A DNA stretch of 64,000 nucleotides from Sinorhizobium medicae (GCF_007827695.1 NZ_VITA01000002.1:1-64000), one strand, 5' to 3'. Numbered from the stretch's first letter, positions 50,921 through 61,159 are shown. The notes: generated by a model from the sequence alone, not told the origin. A program made the numbers and translations.

Positions 50921-50985
50921 CTAGCCCATGTTCGTTCCCGCCTCATCGATGAAGACGAGGCGGGCGGAATCAATTCCGGGTGATG
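50921..50985 (-). pseudogene. IS630-family transposase fragment
   Basis: On the minus strand, from about 50985 to a stop at 50921, the frame reads IDSARLVFIDEAGTNMG. The sequence RLVFIDE with the Asp of the DDE triad is the mark of IS630-type transposases. The frame stops directly after it and no other conserved part is clear, so this is a small remnant. The DNA beyond 50921 (to about 50780) may derive from the same element in another frame. Confidence 0.5.
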
Positions 50986-51045
50986 TTTCAGTCAACGTGC
51001 CCGGTGGCAAGCAACGTTGTGAGCGCAGTCACACACACAGCCGTT
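50986..51045. other. Short spacer before the antiporter gene end
   Basis: Nothing recognisable is seen here apart from possible further IS630 sequence. Confidence 0.3.
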
Positions 51046-52878
51046 TCACTCCGTCTTTTCCAACGTCTCGCTCCCGGCGACGTTGCCCGGCAGGGCATCG
51101 GCGGGGTGAGTGACCTCGCGCTTCGGCTTGACCAGCGGTTCCGGCCGTACCGGTCTTGAGTGCAGCATGTCGCGGCCGGCGGTAATGCCCTCTGCTTCCT
51201 GGAGCACCAGCCTTGCCTCGTCGCGGCGGCGGATATCGTCCATGATGCCGATGGCTTCGTCGCCGTTCACGCCGAGTGCTTCGAGCGTCTTGCGGCCGAA
51301 CAGCAAACCCGACTCGAAGGTCTCGCGCAATTCGTAGTCGACCCCGCGTGCGCGCAGCTCCAGTGTGTGCTGGCGGTCGTAGGAGCGCGCAAACACGCGT
51401 GCATTCGGGAATTCTGTGTGGACGAGATCGATGATCCTGTCCGTGACCTCCTTCTTCTGCGTGCAGACGGCGACGATCTTTGCTTTTTCGATCCCGGCAG
51501 CCCTCAATACGTCGAGGCGCGTGCCGTCGCCGAAATAGATCCGGAATCCGAATGTCGCGGCCTGGCGCACGCGGGCGGCGGAATGGTCGATGATCGTCAC
51601 CTCGCGTCCGCCGGCCAGCAGGATTTGCGAAGCGATCTGCGCGAAGCGGGAAAAGCCGATCATCAGCACGTCGGCGCCGGCGCCCTCGAAATTCTCTTCG
51701 ATCTCCTCGGCCGTTTCATCCTGCTGGTGCATCAGACGCCTGGAGAGCATGGCCGCAACCGGGGTCAATGCCATGGAGAGCGTGACGATCGCGACCAGCA
51801 GCGAGGCGGTCGCCTGCGAAAAGACCCCGGCCGCAGCGGCAGCGGTAAAGAGGACGAAACCGAATTCGCCGCCCTGCGGCAGAAGCAGGCCGATGCGGAC
51901 GGCGTCGTTATGCCGTGAGCCTGACGCCCGGCAAAGCCCGTAAAGAACGAGACTTTTTACCAGCATCAGAACGGGAACGGCGATCATGATGTTCAGGAGG
52001 TTCTCCGCCACGACGTGGAGCTCGAGGGACAGGCCAACCGCCATGAAGAAAAGCGCCTGCAGGATACCGCGGAAGGGCTCGATATCGGCTTCCAGCTCGT
52101 GCCGATAGGACGATTCGGCCAGCAACACGCCGGCGAGAAAGGCACCCATTGCCATCGAAAGCCCGGCGAGCTGCATCATCGTGGCCGCGCCCATCACGAC
52201 GAGAAGCGCGGCTGCGATCATCACGTCGCGCGCGCCTGTACGCGCGATCACCTGAAAGAGCGGGTTGAGAAGATAACGGCCGGCGGCGAAAAGTGCGGCA
52301 ACGGCAGCTATTGCGATCGCGAAATCCTGGAGCGGCGTCGTCGTATCCTCCGGCGCTTGCGCCGCCATCAACGGAATGATTGCAAGCAGAGGAACGATCG
52401 CAAGGTCCTGGAGCAGGAGAATGGAAAAGGCGCGCTGGCCGTAGCGTGTATTGGTATCGTTGTTCTCTTCCAGGATCTGCATGGCGAAGGCGGTGGAAGA
52501 AAGCGCCAGGCCAAAGCCGGCGACAACGCTGGCGGCGCCTTCGAGAAGACCGCTGAGCGCGATCAGGAACGAAAGAGCGAGGCCGGTGACCACGACTTGT
52601 GCGGTGCCGAGCCCGAATATATCGCGTCGCATCTGCCAGAGTCGCGACGGTTTTAGCTCAAGGCCGATGATGAACAGCAGGAAGACGACGCCGAGCTCCG
52701 AGACATGCAGGATCTCTTCGCCTTCGGTGATCTGCTGGGCGACGGGCCCGATCAGGATGCCGGCGGCGAGATATCCGAGAATGGTGCCGAGCCCGAGACG
52801 CTTGAACAGCGGCGCGGCGATCACGGCGCCTCCAAGCAGCATGAGCGCTTGCGAATAGATGATCGTCGTCGTTTCCAT
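51046..52878 (-). CDS. Kef-type monovalent cation/proton antiporter (CPA2) with RCK domain
   Basis: A 610-residue inner-membrane protein: about 12 helices of the CPA2 exchanger family (LGYLAAGILIGP, LGVVFLLFIIGLELKP, GFGLALSSTAFAMQILEE, LLAESSYRHELEADIEPFRGILQALFF), followed by a cytoplasmic TrkA-N/RCK NAD-binding domain (ADVLMIGFSRFAQIASQIL, VTIIDHSA). The layout is that of KefB/KefC, glutathione-gated potassium efflux systems that protect from electrophiles. No KefF/KefG ancillary gene is adjacent. ATG 52878 is chosen with GGAAG upstream; an in-frame GTG at 52911 is possible. Confidence 0.9.
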   Translation of the reverse strand: METTTIIYSQALMLLGGAVIAAPLFKRLGLGTILGYLAAGILIGPVAQQITEGEEILHVSELGVVFLLFIIGLELKPSRLWQMRRDIFGLGTAQVVVTGLALSFLIALSGLLEGAASVVAGFGLALSSTAFAMQILEENNDTNTRYGQRAFSILLLQDLAIVPLLAIIPLMAAQAPEDTTTPLQDFAIAIAAVAALFAAGRYLLNPLFQVIARTGARDVMIAAALLVVMGAATMMQLAGLSMAMGAFLAGVLLAESSYRHELEADIEPFRGILQALFFMAVGLSLELHVVAENLLNIMIAVPVLMLVKSLVLYGLCRASGSRHNDAVRIGLLLPQGGEFGFVLFTAAAAAGVFSQATASLLVAIVTLSMALTPVAAMLSRRLMHQQDETAEEIEENFEGAGADVLMIGFSRFAQIASQILLAGGREVTIIDHSAARVRQAATFGFRIYFGDGTRLDVLRAAGIEKAKIVAVCTQKKEVTDRIIDLVHTEFPNARVFARSYDRQHTLELRARGVDYELRETFESGLLFGRKTLEALGVNGDEAIGIMDDIRRRDEARLVLQEAEGITAGRDMLHSRPVRPEPLVKPKREVTHPADALPGNVAGSETLEKTE

Positions 52879-53031
52879 GCTCGGTGCTTCCGCTATAACG
52901 GCCGGGGACACCCTTAGGAGAGGGGCGCATGTGGCCGAGTATCATTTTGCTGCTGGGACGGGAATCATGATGATGCCCTTGATGCATGCTTCAGTGCACA
53001 ATAAATGGGACAGGATTGAAAGGTCAAAATC

Positions 53032-54378
53032 ATGTCTGAGACGATCGATTCCGCCGTCCTCGAGCAGCGCGCCGCCGAGCTTGTCGATCAGGCCCGCCGC
53101 GCTGGCGCGGATGCAGCAGATGCGGTGGTGGTGCGCGGGCGCTCGCGTTCCGTTTCCGTGCGGCTCGGCAAGGTGGAGGCGACCGAGGCTTCCGAGAGCG
53201 ACGATTTCTCGCTACGGGTCTTTGTCGGGCGCCGCGTCGCCAGCGTTTCCGCCAATCCCGGTTTCGATCTGAAGCTCCTTGCGGAGCGTGCCGTGGCGAT
53301 GGCGAAAGCATCGCCGGAGGATCCTTACGCATCTCTCGCCGATCCCGATCGCCTGGCGAAGTCCTATCCGGATCTCGATCTTTTCGACAGCCGCGACGTA
53401 TCCACCGAGACCCTCACCGAGAGGGCGCTCGCCGCAGAGGAGGCCGCACTCTCGGTCACCGGCGTCACCAATTCGAGCGGGGCCGGTGCATCGGCCGGCA
53501 TGGGCGGGCTCGTGCTCGTCACGTCGCATGGTTTCTCCGGGTCCTATATGGCCACCCGTTTCGGCTGCTCCGTCAGCGCGATTGCCGGCGAAGGCACCAA
53601 GATGGAGCGCGACTATGATTTCGACAGCCGTCTCTATTTCCACGAGCTCCGCACGGCCGAGGATATCGGCCGCGTGGCGGGCGAGCGGGCGGCAGCGCGC
53701 ATCAATCCCCGCCGCGTCGCGACGCAGAAGAACCTGACCGTCGTTTTCGATCCTCGCATCGCGCGCGGTTTCGTTGGCCATCTTGCAGGAGCCGTCAACG
53801 GTGCGTCGGTCGCCCGCAAGACGAGCTTCCTGCGCGATATGATGGGCAAGCAGATCATGAAATCGGGTATTGCCGTAACCGACGATCCGTTGATCGTCCG
53901 CGGTGCCTCATCGCGTCCCTTCGACGGGGAGGGGGTCAGCGGCTCGAAACTGTCGATGGTCGAGGACGGTGTGCTGCGCCATTGGTTCCTGTCCACGTCC
54001 GCAGCCAGGGAACTTGGCCTCGAAACCAACGGGCGGGGCGTTCGCGGTGGTCCGTCGGTCAGCCCGGCCTCGACCAATCTCGCTCTCGAGCCCGGCTCAA
54101 TTTCGCGCGAGGATCTGATCGGCGGCGTCGGCACGGGCTTCTATGTCACCGAGCTCATCGGCCAGGGCGTCAACATGGTGACGGGCGAATACAGCCGCGG
54201 CGCTTCCGGCTTCTGGATCGAAAACGGCGAAGTCCTCTATCCCGTGTCCGAGGTAACGATCGCCTCCAATCTGAAGCAGATGTTCATGGCCCTGACGCCT
54301 GCCGACGACATCGACAGGAAGTTCGGTATTGCCGCGCCGACCCTCGCGATCGAAGGCATGACGCTCGCCGGAACATGA
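53032..54378 (+). CDS. pmbA: TldE/PmbA family metalloprotease subunit
   Basis: A 448-residue protein of the TldD/PmbA family, the partner subunit of the TldD/TldE protease that processes modified peptides and antitoxins; also known as a modulator of gyrase. Marks are the N-terminal ADAADAVVVRGRSRSVSVRLG, SSGAGASAGMGGLVLVTSHGFSGSYM and the C-terminal GFYVTELIGQGVNMVTGEYSRGASGFWIENGE segment (near residues 367-398). TldE subunits lack the HExxxH zinc motif found in TldD, and none is seen here. No tldD gene lies in the window. A cysQ gene follows after 156 bases. Confidence 0.93.
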   Translation: MSETIDSAVLEQRAAELVDQARRAGADAADAVVVRGRSRSVSVRLGKVEATEASESDDFSLRVFVGRRVASVSANPGFDLKLLAERAVAMAKASPEDPYASLADPDRLAKSYPDLDLFDSRDVSTETLTERALAAEEAALSVTGVTNSSGAGASAGMGGLVLVTSHGFSGSYMATRFGCSVSAIAGEGTKMERDYDFDSRLYFHELRTAEDIGRVAGERAAARINPRRVATQKNLTVVFDPRIARGFVGHLAGAVNGASVARKTSFLRDMMGKQIMKSGIAVTDDPLIVRGASSRPFDGEGVSGSKLSMVEDGVLRHWFLSTSAARELGLETNGRGVRGGPSVSPASTNLALEPGSISREDLIGGVGTGFYVTELIGQGVNMVTGEYSRGASGFWIENGEVLYPVSEVTIASNLKQMFMALTPADDIDRKFGIAAPTLAIEGMTLAGT

Positions 54379-54402
54379 ATGTGGGCGGCGCGTTGCATGA
54401 TG

Positions 54403-54447
54403 GGGATGAGGGAAGTGTGCGCGGATTTTCCGCCCGTGCCCCGCGTC
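54403..54447. repeat. Degenerate palindromic repeat before cysQ
   Basis: GGGATGAGGGAAGTGTGCGC followed by GGATTTTCCGCCCG and CCCGCGTC resembles the palindrome at 45700-45743 in sequence and order, with mismatches. It lies between pmbA and cysQ and belongs to the dispersed repeat family noted above. Confidence 0.5.
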
Positions 54448-54534
54448 TAAACTCTTTGGAATCGATCGCGCTCATTTTTTGGGTCGATCCGACCTAAACA
54501 TCGTGATCTAAAGGCGCCGCTCGTAAGGAGTTGC

Positions 54535-55353
54535 ATGTCAGAAACAGCCCATTCGATCGTGCCCGCCTGGGGCCAGGATCTCGAGCTCATTCTTGCGGCA
54601 GCAGTCGCGGCGGGTGACACGGCGCTCGGCTATTTTCGCAAGACGCTGGACGTTCGCTGGAAAAATGAAGGACGCTCTCCCGTCAGCGAGGCCGACCTTG
54701 CCGCCAACGACATCCTCAAGAGTCGGCTGCTCTCTGCCCGGCCGGACTATGGCTGGCTTTCGGAGGAGACCGACGACGATGAAAGCCGTCTCCTTCGCGA
54801 GACTGTCTTCGTTGTCGATCCGATCGACGGGACCCGGGCCTTCATCGCGGGGAAGGACCTCTGGTGCGTCAGCGTCGCCGTCGTTCATCGCGGACTTCCC
54901 GTGGCTGGCGTGCTCTATGCACCGTCCCTCGGCGAGATATTCCAGGCGACCCGCGACGGCGAAGTGCGGAAGAACGGCAAACCGATCGCGGTGCGGGAGA
55001 CGGCCTCGGGCGCGGTGCTGAAGGTGGCAGCGGCCGAGGATATCATGGGCAAGCTGGCTCTGCCCTATCGCAAGACGATGATGCGCGTATCACATGTACC
55101 GTCGCTCGCCTATCGGCTTGCGATGATCGCGGACGGCCGTATCGACGGAACGATCGTCAAGCGGAACTCGCATGATTGGGATCTCGCGGCCGCCGACCTC
55201 ATTCTTTCGCGCGCCGGCGGCGCGCTTTGCGGTCTCGACAACGAGCCCTTGTTCTACAATCGCCCGACCGTCACCCACGGCGTTCTTGCCGCGGCATCGG
55301 GGGCGGCGCTACCGGCCTTGCTGGCCGCTTCCAGGCCTCTTGAGCCCCATTGA
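54535..55353 (+). CDS. cysQ: 3'(2'),5'-bisphosphate nucleotidase CysQ-like phosphatase
   Basis: A 272-residue inositol-monophosphatase-fold enzyme. The metal-binding motif FVVDPIDGTRAFIAG and the C-terminal HDWDLAAADLILSRAGG match the IMPase superfamily, and the N-terminal GDTALGYF and WLSEET motifs are conserved. It is probably a CysQ-type phosphatase acting on PAP, although inositol-1-phosphatase activity is possible. AAGGAG precedes the ATG. The DUF4170 gene follows after 60 bases. Confidence 0.85.
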   Translation: MSETAHSIVPAWGQDLELILAAAVAAGDTALGYFRKTLDVRWKNEGRSPVSEADLAANDILKSRLLSARPDYGWLSEETDDDESRLLRETVFVVDPIDGTRAFIAGKDLWCVSVAVVHRGLPVAGVLYAPSLGEIFQATRDGEVRKNGKPIAVRETASGAVLKVAAAEDIMGKLALPYRKTMMRVSHVPSLAYRLAMIADGRIDGTIVKRNSHDWDLAAADLILSRAGGALCGLDNEPLFYNRPTVTHGVLAAASGAALPALLAASRPLEPH

Positions 55354-55413
55354 CCTTTAGGGGCGAATGCCGCAAACCACCCCCATACCAGTAAGAACAC
55401 AGATGGAAATTCC

Positions 55414-55650
55414 ATGGCTCACGACTCCGAGAAAAAACAACGGCTGCACCTCGTCTTCGGCGGCGAGTTGGCGACGCTCGCCGACGTGCAGTTTCGCGAC
55501 CTCGAAAATCTGGATATCGTCGGCATCTTCCCGGATTACGAGAGCGCGCACGCCGTCTGGAAAGCCAAGGCCCAGATGACCGTCGACAATGCGCATATGC
55601 GCTATTTCATCGTTCACATGCATCGGCTGCTCGATCCGGAAGTCAAATGA
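55414..55650 (+). CDS. DUF4170 small protein
   Basis: A 78-residue protein of the DUF4170 family, restricted largely to alphaproteobacteria and of unknown function. It reads RLHLVFGGELATLADVQFRDLE, then DIVGIFPDYESAHAVWKAKAQMTVDNAHMRYFIVH (split at residues 37-70). It is conserved between cysQ and waaA in rhizobia, which suggests a link with envelope synthesis or simply with the operon. Single-domain cytoplasmic protein by composition. Confidence 0.85.
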   Translation: MAHDSEKKQRLHLVFGGELATLADVQFRDLENLDIVGIFPDYESAHAVWKAKAQMTVDNAHMRYFIVHMHRLLDPEVK

Positions 55651-55687
55651 TGCCGACGGCGCCGGACGCAGCTGAGGACGAGCGTTC

Positions 55688-57007
55688 ATGAGTAGCGTGC
55701 GTGCACGGATGGCACTTGCTGGGTACCGCTGGCTTGGAACTGCCATTTATCCCTTCTTCTGGTCCTATCTTGCTCTGCGCGCGGCAAAGGGCAAGGAGGA
55801 CCCGGCACGCAGGCGGGAGCGCTATGGCTATCCGAGCGCGCCGCGTCCGCAGGGTCCCCTCGTCTGGTTCCACGCCGCCAGCGTAGGAGAGACGAATGCG
55901 GTTACTCCGCTGATCAAGGAAATCCGTCGTCGCGGCATAGCCGTGGTGCTGACCACCGGCACGACGACCTCGGCGCGGGTCGCGGCAGAGCGATTGGGCT
56001 CGGCCGTCGTGCATCAATACGTACCGCTCGATTTCAAGCCCGCGGTAAGCCGCTTCCTGGAATATTGGCAGCCGGACCTGGCGATCATCGCCGAATCGGA
56101 AATCTGGCCGATGACGATCATCGAACTCGGCAGGCGCCACATTCCGCAGGTACTGGTCAATGGCCGTCTTTCGGATCGCACTTTCGCCCGCTGGCGGCGG
56201 CGCCCGTCCTTGGCTGATGCTCTCTTTGAAAACCTCGCGCTCGTCATCGCCCAGTCCGATGTGGATGCGGAGCGGTTTCGCACGCTCGGCGCGCTCCCGG
56301 TCACCGTTTCCGGCAATCTCAAGGTGGACAATGAGGCTCCGCCCCACGATCCCCGGGATCTGCGCGAATACCGGCAACAGATCGGCGCGCGAAAGACTTG
56401 GGCTGCAATCTCGACCTTCGAGGGAGAGGAGAATGCGGCCGGGACGGTCCATCAGGCGCTGAAGGAAAGAACCGGGCTGCTTACGATCATCGTCCCGCGC
56501 CACCCGGAGCGTTGCGATGCCATCGAGTCGGCCCTGGTTGCCAAGGGGATGAAGGTCGCGCGCCGCACGCGCGGCGATCCGGTCACGCCTGACATAGACA
56601 TTCTCCTCGGCGATACGATCGGCGAGATGGGGCTCTTTCTCAGACTGACTGAGGTCGCTTTCGTCGGACGCTCGCTTTTCGCGGAAGGCGGGCAGAACCC
56701 GCTGGAACCGGCTATGCTCGGCTGCGCCGTTCTTTCGGGCGGGAACGTTCAGAATTTCCGCGAGACCTACCAGATGCTCGCCAAGAACGGCAGTGCCAAG
56801 ATCGTGCGCGATACGGAGATGCTGGCCAAGGGGGTGAACTACCTGCTTGCCAACGACGACATGCGTCGTTCGATGATCGACGCCGGTCTTGAAACCGTGC
56901 AACAGATGCGCGGCGCGCTCTCGGCGACGATGAAAGGGCTCGAGCCTTATATCAACCCGCTGGTAGTGAAGGCGCGGCTGGAGCCGCGCCCAAAGCCCGA
57001 AGCCTGA
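55688..57007 (+). CDS. waaA: 3-deoxy-D-manno-octulosonic acid (Kdo) transferase
   Basis: A 439-residue GT-B glycosyltransferase that adds Kdo to lipid IVA in the cytoplasmic leaflet of the inner membrane. It has an N-terminal membrane anchor (residues about 12-30), WFHAASVGETNAVTPLI with the catalytic Glu, and PLDFKPAVSRFLEYWQPDLAI, all marks of KdtA/WaaA. The C-terminal half shows FVGRSLFAEGGQNPLEPAMLG for CMP-Kdo binding. It starts 37 bases after the DUF4170 gene; a HAD phosphatase gene follows after 15 bases. Confidence 0.95.
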   Translation: MSSVRARMALAGYRWLGTAIYPFFWSYLALRAAKGKEDPARRRERYGYPSAPRPQGPLVWFHAASVGETNAVTPLIKEIRRRGIAVVLTTGTTTSARVAAERLGSAVVHQYVPLDFKPAVSRFLEYWQPDLAIIAESEIWPMTIIELGRRHIPQVLVNGRLSDRTFARWRRRPSLADALFENLALVIAQSDVDAERFRTLGALPVTVSGNLKVDNEAPPHDPRDLREYRQQIGARKTWAAISTFEGEENAAGTVHQALKERTGLLTIIVPRHPERCDAIESALVAKGMKVARRTRGDPVTPDIDILLGDTIGEMGLFLRLTEVAFVGRSLFAEGGQNPLEPAMLGCAVLSGGNVQNFRETYQMLAKNGSAKIVRDTEMLAKGVNYLLANDDMRRSMIDAGLETVQQMRGALSATMKGLEPYINPLVVKARLEPRPKPEA

Positions 57008-57022
57008 TTTCCGGAAGGGACC

Positions 57023-57733
57023 ATGCCCGTATTGAAGCCGATCGCCGGCATATTGTTCGACAAGGACGGTACCCTTCTCGATTATGTGAAGAGCTGGGTC
57101 CCGGTGAACTACGAACTGGCGCGGATCGCTGCCAAGGGCGATGAGGATCTCGCACATGTCCTCCTGCGTGCCGGCGGCATGGACCCGGATTCCGGACATG
57201 TCGTTCCCGACAGCCTGCTTGCGGCCGGCAATACGGTGGAGATTGCCACCGGCATGGTCGGCGCCGGCGCGCCATTTACCGTGGAAGAACTGACGTCGTT
57301 GTTCGACGGACTCTTTGCACAATCGGCGCACTATGCTGTGCCCGTGACCGACCTGGCGTCCTTTTTTGCCGGGCTGCACGCAAAAGGTTACCGGCTCGGC
57401 GTTGCTTCGAGCGACAACGAGCGCTCGATCCGCGAAACGGCGAAACGCTTCGGTTTCGAGAACTACCTGCACTATATCGCGGGTTACGACAGCGGCTACG
57501 GAACAAAGCCGGAGCCCGGCATGGTGCTCGGATTTTGTGCCGCAACTGGGCTTGCACCCGATGAGGTGGCCGTTGTCGGAGACAACAATCACGACATGCA
57601 TATGGGCCGCAGTGCCGGCGTCGGCATGACGGTTGCCGTTTTGACCGGCACCGGATCGCGCCAGTCGCTCGCCGCGGCTTCCGACCATTGCCTGGCCGAC
57701 ATCACCGAGTTGGAGACGGTGCTTACCGTGTGA
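57023..57733 (+). CDS. HAD-superfamily phosphatase, Gph-like
   Basis: A 236-residue HAD-IA hydrolase. Motif I is GILFDKDGTLLDY with the nucleophile Asp, motif II is LGVASSDNERSIRE, and the final motif is VAVVGDNNHDMHMG. It resembles phosphoglycolate phosphatases. If so, it would make the glycolate oxidised by glcDEF elsewhere in the window, but other phosphate esters are equally possible. It lies 15 bases after waaA and is part of the same transcript. Confidence 0.82.
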   Translation: MPVLKPIAGILFDKDGTLLDYVKSWVPVNYELARIAAKGDEDLAHVLLRAGGMDPDSGHVVPDSLLAAGNTVEIATGMVGAGAPFTVEELTSLFDGLFAQSAHYAVPVTDLASFFAGLHAKGYRLGVASSDNERSIRETAKRFGFENYLHYIAGYDSGYGTKPEPGMVLGFCAATGLAPDEVAVVGDNNHDMHMGRSAGVGMTVAVLTGTGSRQSLAAASDHCLADITELETVLTV

Positions 57734-57873
57734 TCGGCTTGCGTTTTTCTCCATTCTGACGTTCTTTGTCGCCGGTATACCGCTAACGGCCGATGCTCGC
57801 GGCGGAAGTTCTGGATATTGCTTCTTCTGCCCATGGGGACAGGAGCGGCCCTGCGGATATTTTTGGGTAAAAG

Positions 57874-58914
57874 ATGGTTTCAGAAGCGCCCCCATTCTGG
57901 TGGACCAAGGCCGACTGGCGCGCCTATGCTCTTTGGCCCTTCTCCTGGCTCTATGGCCGTATCGCCGGAATGCGGATGGACCGCGCGCGCCGGGCCACCT
58001 CGGCCGTGCCGCTGATCTGCATCGGCAACTTCACAGTCGGTGGAGCCGGAAAGACACCGACGGCCATTGCGATTGCGCGGGCCGCCAAGGCAAGGGGCTT
58101 GAAGCCGGCTTTCCTGAGCCGCGGCTATGGAGGATCGCTTGATGTCACGACCTTGGTCGACCCCGAACACCATCGCGCCCGCGACGTAGGCGACGAGCCG
58201 CTGCTGCTTGCCCGCGAGGCGCTCACGGTGATCTGCCGTCGCAGGGTGGACGGAGCACGGAAGCTTGCCGCGGAAGGTGCGGATATCATCATCATGGACG
58301 ATGGGTTCCAGAGTGCCCGGCTCGTGTTCGATTTTGCTCTTATCGTGGTCGATTCCGGCCGCGGCATCGGCAATGGCCATCTTGTCCCTTCCGGACCGGT
58401 CCGGGCGCCGATCGGCAATCAGCTGCGCCACGCCACGGCCCTTCTGAAGCTCGGCCACGGTTCCGCTGCCGATCCCGTGGTTCGCCGAGCGTCCCGGGCA
58501 GGCAAGCCCGTCTATGTGGCTGAAACCGTGCGCATCGACGAGGGATCTCTCGTCGGCGTCAAGGTTCTCGCCTGGGCCGGGATTGCGGATACGGAGAAGT
58601 TCTTCAAAACGGTGCGCGAAACCGGCGCGATCATCGAGGAAACCCGAAGCTTTCCGGATCACCATCATTTCTCCGAGGACGAGATTGCCGACCTCATCGA
58701 TCGTGCAACAAGCCGGGGCTACACGCTCGTGACCACGGCCAAGGACATTGTTCGTCTGGAGCCTGGCCACGGACGGGCAGGGGAACTGGCGGCAAAGAGC
58801 CGCGTCATCGAGATCGAGGTGCGCTTCGACGATCCGGCAGCGCCGGGGAAGATCATCGACGCGGCGCTTGCTTCCGCACGCGCACGCCGGCTGCGCGAGC
58901 ACAAGTCGGGTTAA
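57874..58914 (+). CDS. lpxK: Tetraacyldisaccharide 4'-kinase
   Basis: A 346-residue inner-membrane-associated kinase that phosphorylates the 4' position of the lipid A disaccharide. The P-loop is [20 protein letters not shown], preceded by a membrane segment ([16 protein letters not shown]); SRGYGGS and the Walker-B-like IIMDDGFQ follow. Length is near the family norm. It starts 140 bases after the HAD gene and lies beside waaA, its neighbour in lipid A-Kdo assembly. Confidence 0.95.
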   Translation: MVSEAPPFWWTKADWRAYALWPFSWLYGRIAGMRMDRARRATSAVPLICIGNFTVGGAGKTPTAIAIARAAKARGLKPAFLSRGYGGSLDVTTLVDPEHHRARDVGDEPLLLAREALTVICRRRVDGARKLAAEGADIIIMDDGFQSARLVFDFALIVVDSGRGIGNGHLVPSGPVRAPIGNQLRHATALLKLGHGSAADPVVRRASRAGKPVYVAETVRIDEGSLVGVKVLAWAGIADTEKFFKTVRETGAIIEETRSFPDHHHFSEDEIADLIDRATSRGYTLVTTAKDIVRLEPGHGRAGELAAKSRVIEIEVRFDDPAAPGKIIDAALASARARRLREHKSG

Positions 58915-59017
58915 GTCGAGGCCTTTTTCATGCTGGTGTCGCACCGCGTCCCTTCGCGCCGCCTGCGGCGAGACGGTGCGGACGGGCGGATAAGGGGCCT
59001 TTTCGGGCGCGTACGCT

Positions 59018-59251
59018 CTACGGTCGCTGGTTTGGCAAGTCGCCGGTGCGTCGCTCCGCCTCGAGCGAGGCGGCTGCATCCACGTAGGCTTCCTGGCGCG
59101 CGACGCTCCAGTAACGCAGTTCGTCGACCGGAACGGTTTCGCCGGTAATGGCACAGACCACGTGGGACCCGGCGAGGACCACCTGGAAGTCTCCATCGAG
59201 ATACCGGATCTTCGCCTCCCGCGAGGAGCTTCCTTCGAAACGGTTCATCAT
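59018..59251 (-). CDS. DUF2093 small protein
   Basis: A 77-residue protein of the DUF2093 family, small alphaproteobacterial proteins of unknown function. The conserved core reads AKIRYLDGDFQVVLAGSHVVCAITGETVPVDELRYWSVARQEAYV over residues about 13-56, and the first Met codons are tandem (59251 and 59248). Conserved position between lpxK and mutL in rhizobia supports it as a real gene. Confidence 0.85.
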   Translation of the reverse strand: MMNRFEGSSSREAKIRYLDGDFQVVLAGSHVVCAITGETVPVDELRYWSVARQEAYVDAAASLEAERRTGDLPNQRP

Positions 59252-59341
59252 GCCTGAAACGGGCCTCGTCTTTTCGTTAACGTCCTGATCTATAGCGACG
59301 CTCGGTAAAAAACCAGTGGATTCGGTCGGTTCCGCGGAGCT

Positions 59342-61159
59342 TCAGCTCCGCCCGAAGAGCCGTTCGATGTCGGCGAGCTTGAGTTCGATATAGGTCGGCC
59401 GGCCGTGGTTGCATTGCCCGGAGCCGGGCGTGGCCTCCATCCGACGAAGCAGAGCGTTCATTTCCTCGGTGCGCAAGCGGCGGCCCGAGCGCACGGAACC
59501 GTGACAGGCCATGGTGGCGGCCAGATATTCGAGCCGCCCGGCAAGGCCGTCGGCTGTGTCCCATTCCGCAAGCTCGTCGGCAAGCTGCCGCACCAGTCCG
59601 GCGGCATCCATCTCGCCGAGCATCGCCGGTGTTTCGCGGACCGCGATCGCTGCGGGGCCGAAGCGTTCGATGGCGAGACCCAGCCGCGTGAATTCGCCGG
59701 CATGCGCAACCAGCCTGTCGCAATCCTCCTCCGGCAGGTCGACGATCTCGGGGATCAGCAGCGCCTGCGCCGGTACGGGGCGGGCGTGGAGCGCCGTTCG
59801 CATCGTTTCGAAGACGAGACGCTCATGCGCGGCGTGCTGGTCGACGATCACGAGCCCGTCGTCGGTCTGTGCGACGATATAGTTTTCGTGAAGCTGAGCG
59901 CGGGCAGCACCAAGCGGGAAGGAGGCCGCCTGTCCATCGGCGGCCTGTATGCTATCGACCGGGACGGCAGCGTTGCGCGCAGACGGCTGTGCGAAATCCG
60001 AGAACGCCGCCTGAGGCGTCTCGGCAAAACCGCGGGCCGCCCCGCCAGGGCTGAACGGTCGATAGGGGGAGGTCGCGGCCGTCCAGGGTTCCTGCGGCCG
60101 TTGCTGGTCGCCCCTGTGGAATTCAGGGCGGAAGGCGCGCATCAAACCTTGCGCCCCGGTCGTCGCGGCCCGGTCTCCCTCACGCATCAGTGCCTCGCGG
60201 ATTGCGCCTATGATGAGGCCGCGGATCAGGCCGGGGTCGCGGAAGCGCACATCCGATTTCGCCGGATGAACGTTGACGTCGACAAGGGCCGGATCGATCG
60301 TAAGCGACAGCACCGCGACAGGATAGCGCCCCTGCGGTACGGTTTCGGCATAGGCGGCGCGTATGGCGGACATGATCAGCTTGTCCTGCACCGGGCGTCC
60401 GTTGACGAAGGCATATTGCTGAAGCGAGTTGCCGCGATTGAAAGTCGGCACGCCGGCGAACCCGGTAAGCCGCGCACCCTCGCGCTCGGCATCGATCTCG
60501 ATGGCATTGTCGCGAAAGTCCCTGCCGAGCACCTGCGCCATCCGCGCCAGCCGATCGTCTCCGGTTGCCGGGAACTCGAGTGCCGAGCGATCGGAGCCCG
60601 AAAGCACGAAGCGCACTTTCGGAAAGGCGATGGCCATGCGCCGGACGACTTCCGAGATCGCGGCCGTCTCGGCCCTTTCAGACTTCATGAACTTCAGCCG
60701 TGCAGGTGTCGCGAAGAAGAGCTCGCGCACCTCGACCACGGTACCGACAACGGCCGCCGAGGGGCGGACAGGGTCGCTTCTGCCGCCGGTGATCGTGATC
60801 GTTGCCCCTTCTCGCGCCTCTGCCGTCCTCGTGGTGATCGAAAGTCGCGCTACCGAGCCGATCGAGGGCAGCGCCTCGCCGCGAAAACCAAGCGTGCGGA
60901 TGTCGGCGAGGCTGCCGTCGAGCTTGGAGGTGCAATGGCGGCGGATCGCCAGTTCGAGATCGGCCGGCGACATTCCAAGACCGTTATCGGTGACCCTGAG
61001 CAGAGTCTTGCCGCCCCCCGCCGTCGCGATCTCGATCCTCGTCGCGCCGGCGTCAAGCGCATTCTCGATCAGTTCCTTCGCGGCGCTTGCCGGCCGTTCG
61101 ATGACTTCGCCGGCGGCAATCTGATTGATGAGCGTTTCGGAAAGCTGCTTTATGGCCAT
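59342..61159 (-). CDS. mutL: DNA mismatch repair protein MutL
   Basis: A 605-residue MutL. The N-terminal GHKL ATPase shows [26 protein letters not shown] (residues 14-39), DNGLGM and [13 protein letters not shown]. The C-terminal dimerisation domain contains [12 protein letters not shown] (residues 440-451), the metal-binding DQHA-x2-E-x4-E motif of endonucleolytic MutL proteins, so this MutL should nick DNA itself, as expected in bacteria without MutH. A Gly/Pro-rich linker separates the domains. The PAS-REC gene begins 437 bases away on the other strand. Confidence 0.96.
   Translation of the reverse strand: MAIKQLSETLINQIAAGEVIERPASAAKELIENALDAGATRIEIATAGGGKTLLRVTDNGLGMSPADLELAIRRHCTSKLDGSLADIRTLGFRGEALPSIGSVARLSITTRTAEAREGATITITGGRSDPVRPSAAVVGTVVEVRELFFATPARLKFMKSERAETAAISEVVRRMAIAFPKVRFVLSGSDRSALEFPATGDDRLARMAQVLGRDFRDNAIEIDAEREGARLTGFAGVPTFNRGNSLQQYAFVNGRPVQDKLIMSAIRAAYAETVPQGRYPVAVLSLTIDPALVDVNVHPAKSDVRFRDPGLIRGLIIGAIREALMREGDRAATTGAQGLMRAFRPEFHRGDQQRPQEPWTAATSPYRPFSPGGAARGFAETPQAAFSDFAQPSARNAAVPVDSIQAADGQAASFPLGAARAQLHENYIVAQTDDGLVIVDQHAAHERLVFETMRTALHARPVPAQALLIPEIVDLPEEDCDRLVAHAGEFTRLGLAIERFGPAAIAVRETPAMLGEMDAAGLVRQLADELAEWDTADGLAGRLEYLAATMACHGSVRSGRRLRTEEMNALLRRMEATPGSGQCNHGRPTYIELKLADIERLFGRS

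Noticed and set aside
55643..57895. A 750-codon open frame on the minus strand opposite waaA and its neighbours
   Set aside because: It spans three well-supported genes on the other strand and its translation has no family features.
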